From: Parasponia andersonii
Taxonomy: Eukaryota; Streptophyta; Magnoliopsida; Rosales; Cannabaceae
Assembly (NCBI GenBank): GCA_002914805.1
Contig: JXTB01000020.1
Span: 1,485,200 to 1,549,199, forward strand
Length of the DNA: 64,000 bases
Reading direction: 5' to 3'
A model generated the notes under the pieces. It did not search any database. It saw only the letters and a list, made by a program, of their open reading frames with translations, and was not told the DNA's origin. This document shows positions 1 through 10,526 of this stretch, one piece after another; position 1 is the stretch's first letter, and every line of letters starts with the position of its first letter. The translations under genes and the position numbers were made by a program.

Positions 1-372
1 TTGTATTTTTTGATTACACACTTACCCGTTTTCATAATGAGGAAACATTGAGCTACCCTCACCTATATAAAGGGAGTTCAATGCTGCTGGGAGGGACTTT
101 TCTTTTTGGGACTTTTCAACTTTTACTTTTACTTTTTCTCTCTGGACTACATTCTGTATCTCTCTCTCTGGACTCTCACTTTGAAACTTAAAGAAACCCT
201 TGTAATTCTCCGGAAAATAGTGAAAGATAGTGGACATAGGCTCATCTTTTTCGAGGCTGAACTATTATAAAATTCTTGTCTCTTTACCTGCTTTGATTTA
301 TCAACCCTTTTCACACACAAGCCACATCTTGCAATTTCCTAAATTCATTGTTGACAAAACCTCCGTCAACAG
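1..372 (+). repeat. 3' part of a Tat-type Ty3/gypsy LTR (cut by window edge)
   Basis: This stretch matches 48,571-48,912, the end of the LTR of the Tat-lineage element further right, almost throughout. The shared parts include a TATA box (TATATAA at 64-70) followed by the AAGGGAG leader and a terminus ending GTCAACA. The LTR starts left of the window. To its right the DNA is Athila-like gag, not a Tat internal region, so this is either a solo LTR or the right-hand LTR of an element lying outside. The putative right target duplication is GTGGC (373-377); its partner is not visible. Confidence 0.75.
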
Positions 373-921
373 TGGCAATGGTGGTTGATATGATTTTATA
401 GCTTGCAATTGCTCCACTAAACTAGCCAACTTGCTAGATTGAGTTCCCAAATTTTTAAATGTAGACTTGGCCTCTTGCTGAAATGTGATGGTACTTTTTG
501 CCATAACCTTGATCATGTCTTCAAGCATTGGTCCCGAGTTTGAAAAAGATTGTTGTTGAAGTGGTTTTGTTTGATCCACTTATTTTTCGGCCACATCATT
601 TTCTTGTTCGTGATGCTCCACTTGAGATGTTGTGCACTTATCAGCAGGAGCTTACTCATCTCAACTTGTTGGCTAACCAATTTCTGACTAATAAAGTGAA
701 GGGAGTCCACCTTTTGTTCAAGAATGGGCAATATCTCCGTGTTCTTACTACTTTTGGATGGGGACTCTTGTTACATGATGAACTGTTAGAAGTTCATTGC
801 TACGTTAGAGGTGAGCTTCCTTACTTGGTCTGGTGTTTTGTCTACTAGTGCTCCTCTGCTTGCCGCATCGATCAAACTGCTATCTTTGTTAATAAGTCTT
901 TTGTAAAAACATTGGATAAGG
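373..921 (-). pseudogene. Athila-like gag, downstream part
   Basis: The minus-strand product includes SGPMLEDMIKVMAKSTITFQ, QEAKSTFKNLGTQSSKLASL and VEQLQAIKSYQPPLP. This is the helical segment found towards the C-terminus of Athila-type gag (family pattern: LEDxIKxxAxxTxxFQQExxxxxxNLxxQxxxLAxxVxxL). The segment ends exactly where the Tat-type LTR begins. It is a broken fossil. Confidence 0.65.
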
Positions 922-3319
922 TGTAAAATCCTTGATTATTAATTAAGGGTGTTTTGGTCTTTTCATAAACCGAAGATTAAAATTAATAAAAATGGTTGAA
1001 ATTTTAATCAAATTCGATTGAGAGATGAAGTTAAAAGAAATTGTTGAGTTTGGGTCAAATTCGAAATTTAAAGGACTCAATTAAGGTGACATTTTGAAAC
1101 CTGTAGTCAAATGGTGATTTTGAGAAGTTCAATGCCTAGCCCATAAAGGACACATGTCAAAATTAAAACCCCTATATTCTAAAATCTCTAAAATTAGCCC
1201 AAAATTCCCTTATTATGTTCTCACGTGATAACCCTTCTTTGCAGTCTTCCCTAGCCACTGTCGAACCTTCGGCCACGAGCTCCAACCAGATTTGTACCCT
1301 GCTGACCGGTAAGGCAATGTCGTGGAGCTCTACCACTTGTTGCGCAGCCAGGTGCGAGGAGAAGGGACACAAAGTCGCGCCTAAAATGTGGCCATTTTCG
1401 ACTGTTTTTAGCATTTTCGCCTCCCAATGCTGCTGTTAGCCACCATGCCCAGACCTCCTCCCAATATTAAACCTGCCGAGTTCTAGCCATGGGTCGCCAA
1501 CGATTTGTCTTTGATAATTTTTGACCACTTTTGTAAAAAACAATGTGCCATTTACGTAATTATTTTAGTGAAGTTCAAGCATAGTTAATGAAACTTTATG
1601 AGATGATTATGTGGTTTAAGAAATGAGAATGAGTGGTTATGTTGTATGTAATGGATGAGTTGTTTGTGAAAAAATCAGATGTGAAAATGTGGTATTTGTG
1701 AAAATATTTTTAGCAAGAGATATTTTTGTAACTTTTAGAATTAGTTGCTAATAAGGCCCAAATTTATGCTCGGGGTTCGAAACTGAATTTGGACTTCGAA
1801 TTTAGATGAAGTAAGGTCAGGAGACAATTTTTGATGTATATTATTAACATGTTTTGAAGTAGCATGAAATTCGAGACTCAAGGCTTGGGATTTCATCTCG
1901 TTTAGCGTGCCATAGGCAGAATTTCGGCGTAGACCTAAATTAATTGAGCTATATATCTAACCTAGCTATTTTGGATTGGAATTCAATGGTAACATCTCTT
2001 TCTCAATTTGAGATTTTCTTGAAAAAGTTACCTCTCAAAGTGAACTTACAAGATTCCCAAAACGACCTTTTGAGTACCCAAATGACCAATAGAAGATGTT
2101 ATGAGTGTCGATATCTTGGCGTCATTATGAAGTCGAGGTCTTGACCAATAGAAGATGTTATGGGCGTCGTTACCTAGTTTTATACTTATTTTAGTTTAAA
2201 ATGTGCATTATGAACTATTTATAAAAATTGTCAATTTTCATAAATTCAATTAATTTGATTAGATATTTGATGACCTTGTGAACTGATGAGACCTATTAGA
2301 TTGTTCTGGAATTCAACTATATATGTTTTATGCAGGTTTTAAAATTGTGATTTTTAGAAAAATTAAACCGTTATGTTGCTTTATTTTTAGTAAATCCTAA
2401 AATAATACCAAATGAATTTTATAATATGATTTTCTTGATATACTTGATGAATGGTTATTACACATTCTATGATATATTGTACTTACCATAGGATCACACA
2501 CTTAAGTTCTATTTTTACATTATGGTATTTTAGATCATTATTGAGTTGCTGTAGTACTAGGTGAGAGACCTAGGCCTCTATATAGGTTTTGCTGATACAT
2601 TTTCAGATAGTATCAGGATGCTAGGTACCTTTAATAAAGGAGTGTTGTAGGGACATGATGGGAGGATCAAAACTCATTCATATACTTGGTTGATTCATGA
2701 TATATACAATTATGCGGCTTTGGTTTTAGTTTTAAATATATGATTACTCTTGATCGAGATTATTCTATAAACTTGATTTATAAATATATTTCGAAAGGTA
2801 CTAACTATGCAAGTTTGGAAAGTTGTATTCATTTCAAAAAGAAAATTAAATTCCTACGGAGCATGTGAATGCTTACCTCCTATCTTTTTCTCTCTTAGGT
2901 GGTGTACAGTATGACTTAGGCAACTCTGGAGCAGAGTGATTAGGAGAGCAAGCTTATTACTAGTTTAGTAGTTGGTAACTGCTTAGTAACTCTTGTTTTG
3001 GATTTGTAATAACACTTTCAGTCTTATATCATAGATTTAGCTTGTATTACTTATTCAGCGTACTTATAATGATGATAATGATGAACAAATTTGTTTTATG
3101 AATATAATTAATAACCTATATCTAGTAGTGATCACAAAAGTATGGGAATTTATAATTTCGATTAATTTTATAAACTTCTACAGAAGATGTCATTATGAAA
3201 CTAGTTGTCATTTTTTCTGAAAAATTGAAATTTTTATATTTTTCTAAAATAATTTATAAATTTCCACTTGTGAAATTCCTTTCTGTCACTGTCACTGGCC
3301 CAAGGTTTGGAATGTGACA
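922..3319 (+). repeat. Solo LTR of a chromovirus-type Ty3/gypsy element
   Basis: The segment begins TGTAAAATCC and ends GGAATGTGACA, like the chromovirus LTRs at 10,527-21,224. It is about 2.4 kb long and shares landmarks with those LTRs, such as the GCCATAGGC...GAGCTATATATCTAACCTAGCTATTTTGG stretch near 1,908-1,974 and the YTGTCACTG...GGTTTGG approach to the end. The flanks are TAAGG (917-921) and TAAAG (3,320-3,324), a 5-bp target duplication with one mismatch. No internal region is present, so recombination between two LTRs is the likely origin. It interrupts Athila-like gag. Confidence 0.75.
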
Positions 3320-3324
3320 TAAAG

Positions 3325-3881
3325 AGTTGATCGCTGATTTGATAATTTGGGCATGAAATACATAGTTTATTGAATCTCTCTCAATAGGCAACAAGAGTTT
3401 TACTATCATCTTTCTGAATCCCATAAATCATATTTCGCAGTTGAATGACTCTTGATGCAAAAAAGTAAGTAGAAATGAATAACTCTTGCATCTCGTTCCA
3501 TTTAGTAATGGCACTGGGTGGTTAATAGAGCCACTTTATATGAGATAGTGGGAAGGCTCTTAGTCTCACTTGTTCTTTGGTCACCCTGGCTAGTTTCATA
3601 CTCAAGTAAGCCACGCGAAAATCGCTGAGGTGTCTATGTGAATCTTCATTCGGATGGCCATGAAACTTAGGTAGGAGTTTAATCATCCTTGATTTCAACT
3701 CGAATGCTACATCAAGTTGAAAATTCTTGATGCAAAATTTAGGTTGAGTTGATACTGGATTTATGTACTCCTTTAGCATTCTCTGTTTGATTGTTGTCTC
3801 TCTGTTCTTCTCAGAAGGAGTCTTTGCAAGTGGAGGGTCTTCATGATTGTAGTCTTCCATCCAGGCATCATGAATAGGCAC
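3325..3881 (-). pseudogene. Athila-like gag, N-terminal part
   Basis: The minus-strand product begins MPIHDAWMEDYNHEDPP and continues with AFELKSRMIKLLPKFHG and a HRHLSDF segment. That combination (FEL....I.LLP.FHG followed by HLxxF) is characteristic of the retrotransposon gag N-terminal domain in Athila-like elements. The region is a fossil fragment. It continues on the other side of the solo LTR inserted at 922-3,319. Confidence 0.65.
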
Positions 3882-4055
3882 TGCGTGTAGTTCAGTAAAA
3901 TTTTGAGGTACCTATTAATAAAACATCGTTAATTATCTAGAATAACAAAAATAAAATGAAAGTAAATGAAAAGAAACTGAAAATGAAAAAGAAAAGAAAA
4001 ACAAAGACAAGAAAAATAAGATGTAGGACTAATAACATTATGGTCAGAGGATAAC

Positions 4056-4073
4056 TCCCCGGCAACAACACCA
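4056..4073 (-). other. Primer-binding site, tRNA-Asp type (degenerate)
   Basis: On the minus strand the sequence is TGGTGTTGTTGCCGGGGA. This is close to TGGCGCCGTTGCCGGGGA, the usual Athila-type primer-binding site complementary to tRNA-Asp. Its position just inside the LTR end sets the orientation of the element. Confidence 0.7.
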
Positions 4074-4081
4074 AAATTTAG

Positions 4082-5486
4082 TGTGCTATTAAACAGGTAA
4101 ATTATTTACCTTCCTAAGTTTGTCATAGCTTAATATAGTGTAACTTGATATAGCATAGTATAGGAGTAGTAAGAGTCGATCTCACGAAGAATCGATCTAA
4201 CTATTCAACTACTAATTCTACAGTTATAAGGGGTTCAAAAATAAAAACTAAAACTAAAAAAAACAGGAGTGTAAAAGGCAAAAAACAAAATAAACAAGTT
4301 AAGGTTTCATTCTCTGCCACTAAACAATCATGCTAATTTGATTACCAAATTTCATACCGAATTATATGTTAAAGTCATCAATTGTCGATAATTTACAAAT
4401 GCATAATTATCCTATTCTTCCCTTAAATTGTACATTAACTAGACAAATGTTATGGCTAATTTTTTTCTATTAGATCACTTAAGTAAACACTCTAGATTTA
4501 GTCAATATAAGTATTAAATATAGAAAGATAGATTGATCAAGGTCATAATCACATAAATATGGATTTCTAACCTAGGTATTGTTGCTCACTATAATCAACA
4601 TGTCAAACAATCATATCAAGTATAGTTTTGCTACTAATGGATTAAAATATAACAAACATGTAATTCAAACCCTAGCTATAGAATTCAATCAAGGTCATCT
4701 GGTTATGTAATTTAACAAACAAGATATAATTCATAAAGTAAATAAATATAGAAGAATAATCATAAATCTGAATAGATAACTAATAGTATAAAATCTGGAA
4801 TATCAAATTTCAATCATGTCTTGGGTTTCAAAATCACCCTTAACCTAACCTAAAGCATAATCGAGTATGTATATTAGAATGAGCAACAAAGCCATTATGC
4901 TAGAATGAATAAAAATTGAAAAGGAAAGGAAAAGAAACAAAGAAGAACGTTATACCTACTTCCAAGCTTCACTCCCTTCTCTCTAGGTTTCTAGTGTGTT
5001 CTTATAGCTCCTAGGCATATATGATAGCCTTCCATATCCTACTTATAAGAAAATAGGTCTAGGAGGTGTTCTGGTTGAATCCAAACAAAAATAGAGCCTT
5101 GGGGCATCAAAGACTCAAAATCAGTGCTAAATGAGCCTCCAGTGCCGCAGCACTGAGTTTCTAGAACTTTTGGGATTTTCTAGCTTTCCGTAGAGACTAT
5201 ATAGATGCCACAGTGTTGGACTTCTAGTCTTCTCATGAAATTTGTAAAAATATCACTTGTTACCCGATTTTAGCAAAAGTAGTACTTTTCAGCATGTTTT
5301 CTAGATTTTTACTCCATTTCAGCTTATCTTCAGGATTTTAGTTTGTTTCCGCTCCAGTTCTACTCCTTGTCACTCATTCACCTTCGAAACATCTAGAAAC
5401 ACAAAAACAAAGCAAATTAGCCATAGATAAATGTAAAAACTAATATAATATGGAAAATAACTATCATCTAGGTATATTTTAACACA
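4082..5486 (-). repeat. 5' LTR of the Athila-like fragment
   Basis: On the + strand this runs from TGTGCTATT to TTTTAACACA, so the LTR reads TGTGTTAAAA...AGCACA on the minus strand. It is about 1,405 bp long. Near its U5 end it carries a GATCGACTCTTACTACTCC-type stretch on the minus strand, common in Athila-like LTR ends. A tRNA-Asp-type primer-binding site follows 8 bp beyond. The candidate outer target duplication is TATCA (5,487-5,491); the partner lies outside the window. Confidence 0.6.
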
Positions 5487-6469
5487 TATCATGAAGCTCC
5501 AAACTTAAGAAAGGGAATGACATGGGCAAGACTAACTTGGGTCAAAATGATTTTTTTGTAATTTTTTTAAATGATATTTTTAGGAGTATTAATAACATTT
5601 TTACCTACAGTCAAAAGCTTCTCGATTATGAAAGAACCCTAAAGCTTCTTGATTATGAAAGAAACCCTTATTTATGATATTTTCATAAGGTCACCAACAT
5701 TTATGACAATAATCAAGACAAACGTAGTCGCAATAAATTTATTTTTTTTAAAAAAATAAGTATTATTTTTAAATTATTTTTTTAAAAAAAAATTAAATTC
5801 AAATTGTTGCAATAGAGTACTAATTAATTTTTTTTAAAAAATTAATTATTAATTTATCAAATTTACATAATAAATAACTTTAATTAATATCATTTCTTAT
5901 TCATGTATTATTCATTACTTAATCATTACTAATTAATTATGTAATATATATTATTAATAGATCTATATCAAAACAAATATAATTTACCAATGTAAAATCT
6001 AACCATATACAAAACCCACAAAAAAATCAACTATAATCATATTCCAGACATTTTCAATATTTTCTAAAATATATATATATATATATATATATATGTTAAT
6101 ATATTAGTGCTAAAATATTCTAAAAGTAATCCATAGTTTTTTACAGTTTACTAATAGTATACATTTATAAATATAATCCATAAAACCAAATCATATACCA
6201 ATTTCAAATTCATTATCTAATGATCATACTCTAATTTCAATATCATAATTATATCACAAATCATAAACTATCGAACAAAATCTTATTCCCATAAACCTAA
6301 TTTAAGTAAAAATCGTAACTATCAAAGAAAATCTCATTGCTATAATTTCATTTTCAATAAGACCAATAATGATTATAATAATCTATTATAACCACAGCAA
6401 TCTTAACCATTCCAACAGAATCTCATTGCCACAATCTATACTAACAAGAAATTAGAATATCAAAACATA
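5487..6469. other. AT-rich DNA without a recognisable gene
   Basis: No coding sequence is visible. A 27-bp unit beginning AAAGCTTCT is repeated in tandem at 5,614-5,640 and 5,641-5,668. A TA microsatellite lies at 6,070-6,094. The rest is AT-rich and unassigned. Confidence 0.6.
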
Positions 6470-8408
6470 CGCTACAAAAAAAAAAAAAAACAAACTATTA
6501 ACGGTGGCGGAAGTAAAACAACCATTAAAAATCCATTTTAATACTTCTTAGCAGTTTCGGTACAACCGCTAAGAAAAGTTTAAAATTTTTACAACCTTTA
6601 ATGGCAACTATAATTAAAATTAAATTTGAACTTTCATAGAAGTTCCGGTACAACTACCATTAAAAATTTTAAATCTTTTAGACTTTTAATGATGATTGTA
6701 GCAAAACCGCCGTTAATGCTAAAATTTAACTTTTTATGGTAATTTTGGTACAGCCGCCATTGAAGTTGTATAAATGAGGGTTGAGACCAGCTCGACCCTC
6801 ATTTTCATTCTTCTCCCTAGTCGAGAACCCGTACACCACCCCTAACTTTGTCTTCCTCATACACGGTCATCCTAATTCTAGCGATTTTGACTGCTAAAAT
6901 CACTCTCATTAGTTCAAATCACTCCATTTAATTTGAGTAAGCTTTATATACTTATAATTTTTAAGATTAGTTAAAATAAGAAATTTTTTATGCCTTAGAA
7001 AAGTTTAGGTTTTTATACAATCAACAACTACAATTCTTGATGAATATATAATTTTATTTCTTTTTTTGTTGATTTAGGTTGCAATTTGAATGTGTAGACT
7101 ACTTTTGGGCTCAATTTTGGACTATTGTAACATTTTTACTCAATTTGAGGTATTTTTCTTCACTAATTTTAATTAATCTGAAAAAGTTATTTTTAGAAAT
7201 TAAATTTTCATAGTGTATATTATTTGAAAATTTTATATTGTTTTGATAATGGATATTAGCAATTATAGCTTATTAGTTTAATCACATTACTATGAATTAT
7301 GTGACTTTATAATATGTATACTTAGTATTTTTATTGACTTAAAATTATTTAATTTATGAACTTTAGAATAGTCAAAAGTTTGTACTATATATGAATTGAG
7401 TTGAATTTGAAGGTTCATAATGATAAAATGGTAATACTTTGAGTTGAAATCAAAAGATTAGATAGATGGTGTGTATCTTTATCTTTTTGGCATTAAAGAT
7501 GATAGTCGGTCATATGACCTTGCACATTATTTCCACATTGTAATGTGTCTCAAAAAGTATTTATTTTTTGTGTTTACTTGGACAATCACTGGATACTATA
7601 AATCTCTTAACATGGTTAGTATAATGCATAGTATGATATATAGAATATATGTTTATTTATTTAATCCACTAATTTTTATAACATATTTTCGTTTGGTACA
7701 TTCAAAATATTTCATACGAGCATGAAAAGAAAAGGAAAAAGAGATAGTCCAACTTAGTATCATATTAAGGTATGAGATATAGTTTGTTCATATGGGATGC
7801 ATTTATTTATCTTTCATCTTTATGTATTTTAATTATAGTTCTATTGTAACTATAATGTCTATCTCAACTTAATTATATGAAATGCGGTATTTATGTTATA
7901 GTGTATCTCATTTCGCTCACTTTATCTATATTAGAGTTGTTAATATAACTTTCGATAAGTTTAGACTGCAAGTATTAGTGATATATATCTAGAAACTCAT
8001 TATTGGTCCTTAAATATGTTTATGTTAAAGTATATTGTCTATATAATAGAAACTTTTTATTTATATATACTAGATTTTTAATTCTGTTTATTCTATGTAT
8101 TTGATTATAGTTATATCTAGGTTTGTTTGATTTTGAATTAATTTGAAATCCTTTCGAGGCAGGTTTAATGTTGTGATGTTATATAACGTGCCTTGTTGGG
8201 GAAGGGAAAAAAAATTTTCTCCTGAAAAAGACTTTTAACGGTGGTTCTCATATAAAAAATCTCACCAATAATGACGGTTCTAGCAAAATTGCCGTTATTG
8301 ATCAAATTTTAACGACAATTAATAACCGCAATTAAATGTGTTACTTTCATCAACACCTGCATTAACGATAATTTTTAACCGCTGTTAATTTATTATAATA
8401 TTGTAGTG
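6470..8408. mobile_element. Non-autonomous CACTA (En/Spm) transposon
   Basis: The left end reads CGCTACAAAAAA, one change from the CACTACAAAA consensus. The right end reads TTGTAGTG, whose complement is CACTACAA. A perfect 3-bp target duplication ATA flanks it (6,467-6,469 and 8,409-8,411), as expected for the CACTA superfamily. Both ends carry many subterminal copies of a TTAACGGTGG / TTAATGGCRR / CCGTTAATG type motif in both orientations (6,498-6,760 and 8,237-8,390). The middle holds an exon-poor AT-rich core with only short open frames and no transposase I can recognise. At about 1.94 kb it looks like an internally deleted derivative that depends on a partner. Confidence 0.75.
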
Positions 8409-9320
8409 ATATAACATTCACAATACTAATAACAAAATCTCATAACCTAAACTAATCATAATAATATTGACAATACTAAATAGTAAATTTCAATTCAAAT
8501 CCTCACAAAAAACTAACATTAATCTAAGTCAATTACAAATTATCCATAATTTATATTTTCAAAACAACATATATAGGTAGTCTAAAGAATAGCGGAGGTG
8601 CGAGGAAGTGCCTGCATATATAGCATGGGAGAAGGACGGCTAGAGCGGACGGGTAGCTCAGAAGGAGAGAGAGAGGAAAATGAGTACAAAAGGAGAAGAA
8701 AAAAGCTCAGGCCCCATTTAAAAGGGACCCTATTACAACGCCATTTGTCGATGTTCCTTGCGACAACATATTTCAAATTTCCATTTAAATATTTTTACAA
8801 CCCAAATTTTGTTTGAACTCCATTGCAACCAGAAATACTGTTACAATAGAGTTTTAAATATTTCAAAATTTTGTATTTAATTAGATGTTCAAAATATTCC
8901 CCAACTTAAAATATGCCGTGTTACGAATGACATATGTCATCATAAGAGCTTAGATATATCATAGTAATAGAGGTTTAAATTGTTTTTAAATTTTTTGAAT
9001 TTTGCATTTGATTTAACTTTTTAAATATTAAATTTATCAAAAAGAAAAGTAAAACCTCGTAGAAATAGATACATTGTAACAATTGCTTGAATAATATTTT
9101 CTTAGCGTGGGACACTAGTGTCAATATTTTTTGTGACTATCTAATGATAACACGTACCTATTGCGACAGCTTACGTCAACATAATAGAGTTTCAGTTAAC
9201 TTTTGATATACCGTAACTTCTATTACAATAGGAACTTGATTCTGCCATTGGGAATTCTATTGCAATGACATAATATCATTACGATAGATGTCAGTGCTAT
9301 AGACGACATTTCTCGTGGTG
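8409..9320. mobile_element. Right end of a second CACTA-like element (partial)
   Basis: From about 8,711 to 9,317 a degenerate motif recurs: ATTACAACG, ATTGCAACC, GTTACAATAG, ATTGCGACAG, ATTACAATAGG, ATTGCAATGAC, ATTACGATAG. This density of short subterminal motifs is typical of CACTA ends. The segment closes with GACATTTCTCGTGGTG (9,305-9,320), whose complement begins CACCACGAGAAATGTC, resembling a CACTAGTAGAAAT-type terminus. I found no matching left terminus. The proximal part (8,582-8,760) is GA-rich and may be a transposase leader. Confidence 0.4.
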
Positions 9321-10164
9321 CTAATGGTAGCAGCTCCAAATTGCCATGGAGTCTCACCTTTCTTATCTATCTCTAATAGAATTGTGAATGGGTCACATCA
9401 ACTCATCCATGGAATCCAAATCTCTCTCCTCATCTATCAATTGCCGATTCGAGTTTTTCTTCTTATAAATTTAACACAGTATCCCATAGTCAAACTAAAT
9501 GAAAAAACTGAAAGAAGGAAAAGCAATGAGAAAAATATTACGTCAAAAATTAAGAACAAATTAATTTTCAACGTGTTTATACATATATATATTTTGAGTC
9601 TAATAAAACATTATGGTAATTTTATTACTGTAAAATTACTCAGAAATTTCTTCTTTCTTCCCCAAATCGCAACGAAGAGGCTTGTTATTGTCTTTGTTTT
9701 TGGCTAGTCAATACACATGTATAATACAATTGGTTTTGATCCTATTTGGTGGCGACGTACTTTTAACGTTGACCTTTTTGCGAGTCACCACAAAAAGGTA
9801 CTGGAAGCCGAGACAGAGAAGTAACACCATTTTAAAACTTTTTTTTTTCCTAAATTTTTATTCAAATTATATATCGTCTGCTCTAGCCAAATAAGATTTT
9901 AATTGGGAGTTTTCAGAACGATATATATGTCGTGTTTTCTTGTGAATGGAACAGAAAAGAGGAAGTTGATCGACTTATATCCATAAGTATGGACACACAT
10001 ATATATATATATATATATATTTAAATAAATAAAGTTTTGCTAATGTTTTAAAAGACATGTTTGGTAATCTTTTTTTATTTAAAAGAAATGAATTACAATG
10101 TTTTTGAAAATAATACAAGTGAAAATTAATTTTACTCAAAAATTTTAAAGGGTTAGATATAGTA
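9321..10164. other. AT-rich DNA without a recognisable gene
   Basis: There are open frames here, but their composition is not protein-like and nothing in them is recognisable. A TA microsatellite lies at about 9,998-10,020. Confidence 0.5.
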
Positions 10165-10500
10165 AAAGTCCCTTAATTATACTTATTGTACTATTTTACC
10201 CTTACATTTTCAACTTTTATAGAAATCATCCTCTGAATTATGCAACTGTTATAACAATAGCTTATTTATTACAAACTGTTAGTTTTTTAACAAAAACTAG
10301 TTATAGACAAAGCGTATAATTAGATATTATTTACTTTTATATATGAAAATTTGGTTTTTATTCATAGTTACTAAATTGTGCGCTTTGCACATAAGTAATT
10401 TCCTTTAAAATTTTAATAGTTTAAGAAAAAAATGATCATTGCTACAACAATTGCGTAAAGCTCGATAGTCTACTGTGTAAATTAAAAATTAAAAATCTAA
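10165..10500. mobile_element. Foldback MITE-like element
   Basis: The left arm (about 10,183-10,290), with TATTGTACTATTTTACCC then TTTTCAACTTTTATAG and AACTGTTATAACAATAG, is an imperfect inverted repeat of the right arm (about 10,400-10,500). The complementarity is clearer with the right half-copy at 21,250-21,385, which reads ATGTAAGTTGAAAATTC and GGTAAAATGGTGCAATAG. The ends resemble short Mutator-like or unclassified MITEs that start with a GGGTAAAATRGTACAAT motif. No coding potential is seen. The chromovirus begins 27 bp further right. Confidence 0.5.
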
Positions 10501-10526
10501 TTTTTGACCATAATTTTCAAACTGTA

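Larger units (their letters stand above)
373..5486 (-). mobile_element. Athila-like Ty3/gypsy fragment (LTR, PBS, gag), interrupted by a solo LTR
   Basis: Read on the minus strand, the order is LTR (5,486 to 4,082), a tRNA-Asp-type primer-binding site (4,073 to 4,056), an untranslated leader, and gag-like coding sequence from 3,881 leftwards to 373. The gag contains the LLPKFHG segment and, further on, a coiled-coil-like stretch (MLEDMIKVMAKSTITFQQEA) typical of Athila-type gag. A solo LTR (922-3,319) sits inside gag, and a Tat-type LTR abuts its left end. Protease, pol and the other LTR would lie left of the window. The fossil is broken, with several breaks in gag, and is older than both insertions. 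Confidence 0.7.

Noticed and set aside
7471-7725. Hydrophobic open frame resembling a membrane protein
   Set aside because: Lies in the AT-rich core of the CACTA element; high A+T makes Phe/Tyr/Ile-rich frames by chance.
9315-9707. Open frame of 130 codons on the + strand
   Set aside because: No recognisable domain, AT-driven composition and no exon signals. On the minus strand a short stretch (DPFTILLEIDKKGETPWQFG) looks protein-like, but it is under 30 codons and nothing around it supports a gene.
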